DNA of 26,545 bases from Hungatella sp. UBA5385 (GTDB taxonomy: Bacteria; Bacillota; Clostridia; Lachnospirales; Lachnospiraceae), in NCBI GenBank assembly GCA_002409995.1, contig DHOR01000042.1, forward strand, positions 1 through 26,545, given 5' to 3'. The translations under genes and the position numbers were made by a program. The notes beneath the pieces were generated by a model. That model worked only from the letters and a program-made list of their open reading frames with translations, ran no database searches and was not told the DNA's origin. Below, in pieces: positions 25,944 through 26,545 of this stretch (its first letter is position 1; each line of letters begins with the position of its first letter).

Positions 25944-26019
25944 ATGACTCATCTGTGCACATTGAAAGTATTTGAAATAAATGATACGTTCTGTAAAATA
26001 AAAGGCAAGGAGTGATATC

Positions 26020-26545
26020 TTGATAACTAGAGAAGATGTGGCAAAAAGGGCAGGAGTATCTGTAAGCGCAGTATCCAGGACCATGAATAACAGAGGATAT
26101 GTTGCAAAGGAAAAGAAAGAGGCTATCCTGAGAGCGGTTGAGGAATTGGGATACAGACCTAATCCTTTGAGCAGCTCTCTGAAAAACAGGCAGACTTTTC
26201 AATTGTGTTTCTTTGGTTCTGATATATATAATTCCTTTTATATTGAGTTATTTAACTGTATGTCAGAGTATGCCATGGAAAGGGGATATACGCTTTTCTT
26301 TTTCACTAATTTTCAGGCAGAGAGAGTGAAGACAATGCTTATGGATGGGATGATTGTGGAAAATGAAAATGTAGCAGGTGATATTCAAAAAATGCTTGGA
26401 GAGCAATTTTTTCTTCCTGTTGTCAGTGCTTCCTATGGAGTACCCATTGTTAAGACGAAAAGAATTCCATACATAGATGTTGATACTTATGATGCAGTAG
26501 AAATTGGTCTTAAATATTTGAAAAATAAGGGACATAAGAAAATCG
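26020..26545 (+). CDS. LacI-family transcriptional regulator, 3' end beyond the window
   Basis: An open frame from a TTG start (26020), 7 bases after AAGGAG, runs to the window edge: 175 codons. The first 55 or so residues are a LacI helix-turn-helix with hinge helix (TREDVAKRAGVSVSAVSRTM, then ELGYRPNPLSSSL). The rest is the start of a periplasmic-binding-protein-like effector domain (LCFFGSDIYNSFYIELF). No ATG gives the intact DNA-binding domain, so TTG is the likely start. Its effector is probably a sugar, and its targets are itself and possibly the divergent panE or genes to the right. Confidence 0.9.
   Translation, partial: MITREDVAKRAGVSVSAVSRTMNNRGYVAKEKKEAILRAVEELGYRPNPLSSSLKNRQTFQLCFFGSDIYNSFYIELFNCMSEYAMERGYTLFFFTNFQAERVKTMLMDGMIVENENVAGDIQKMLGEQFFLPVVSASYGVPIVKTKRIPYIDVDTYDAVEIGLKYLKNKGHKKI

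Overview
The window looks like a chromosomal segment from a low-GC anaerobic Firmicute, most likely a gut Lachnospiraceae/Clostridium cluster XIVa species. The inference rests on strong AGGAGG-type ribosome sites, short intergenic gaps, an AsrABC-type sulfite reductase, a siroheme set with a CobA-HemD fusion, LplB/YtcP-type sugar importers without an ATPase, and a GH112 phosphorylase. No RNA genes, insertion sequences, CRISPR arrays or phage genes were seen.

Region 1 (1-10175) is a sulfur cluster. A truncated Crp/Fnr-type regulator reads leftward off the window start. Divergent from it is a tight eight-gene run: an SLC13/DASS-like membrane transporter, an unusual thioredoxin reductase, an unusual thioredoxin, two tandem cytoplasmic aryl-sulfate sulfotransferase (ASST) paralogues, and the three subunits of anaerobic sulfite reductase (AsrA, AsrB, AsrC). 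A strong hairpin terminator closes it. The gene set suggests, as inference, a route in which the sulfuryl group of an imported sulfate ester is moved to a thiol, released as sulfite by thioredoxin, and reduced to sulfide. No APS/PAPS reductase, ATP sulfurylase or sulfatase is visible. This is the best candidate here for an undescribed system.

Region 2 (10232-15799) supplies siroheme, the cofactor AsrC needs: precorrin-2 dehydrogenase/ferrochelatase, HemC, and a CobA-HemD fusion. A short flavodoxin resembling the BilS group and an FtsH membrane protease follow, nearly touching each other.

Region 3 (15803-24828) is a carbohydrate cluster. An AraC-type regulator is divergent from two LplB/YtcP-type permeases and a large lipoprotein solute-binding protein. 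After a terminator come an SGNH esterase with an SLH-like C-terminal part but no signal peptide, and a GH112 phosphorylase. The substrate could be a galactosyl-rhamnose unit from pectin rhamnogalacturonan-I or a galactosyl-N-acetylhexosamine from mucin; the esterase and importer types lean towards pectin. A sigma-A promoter with a near-consensus catabolite-repression site drives the importer genes.

Region 4 (24883-26545) has a leftward PanE/ApbA-family 2-dehydropantoate 2-reductase and a rightward LacI-type repressor cut by the window end, with a palindromic candidate operator between them.
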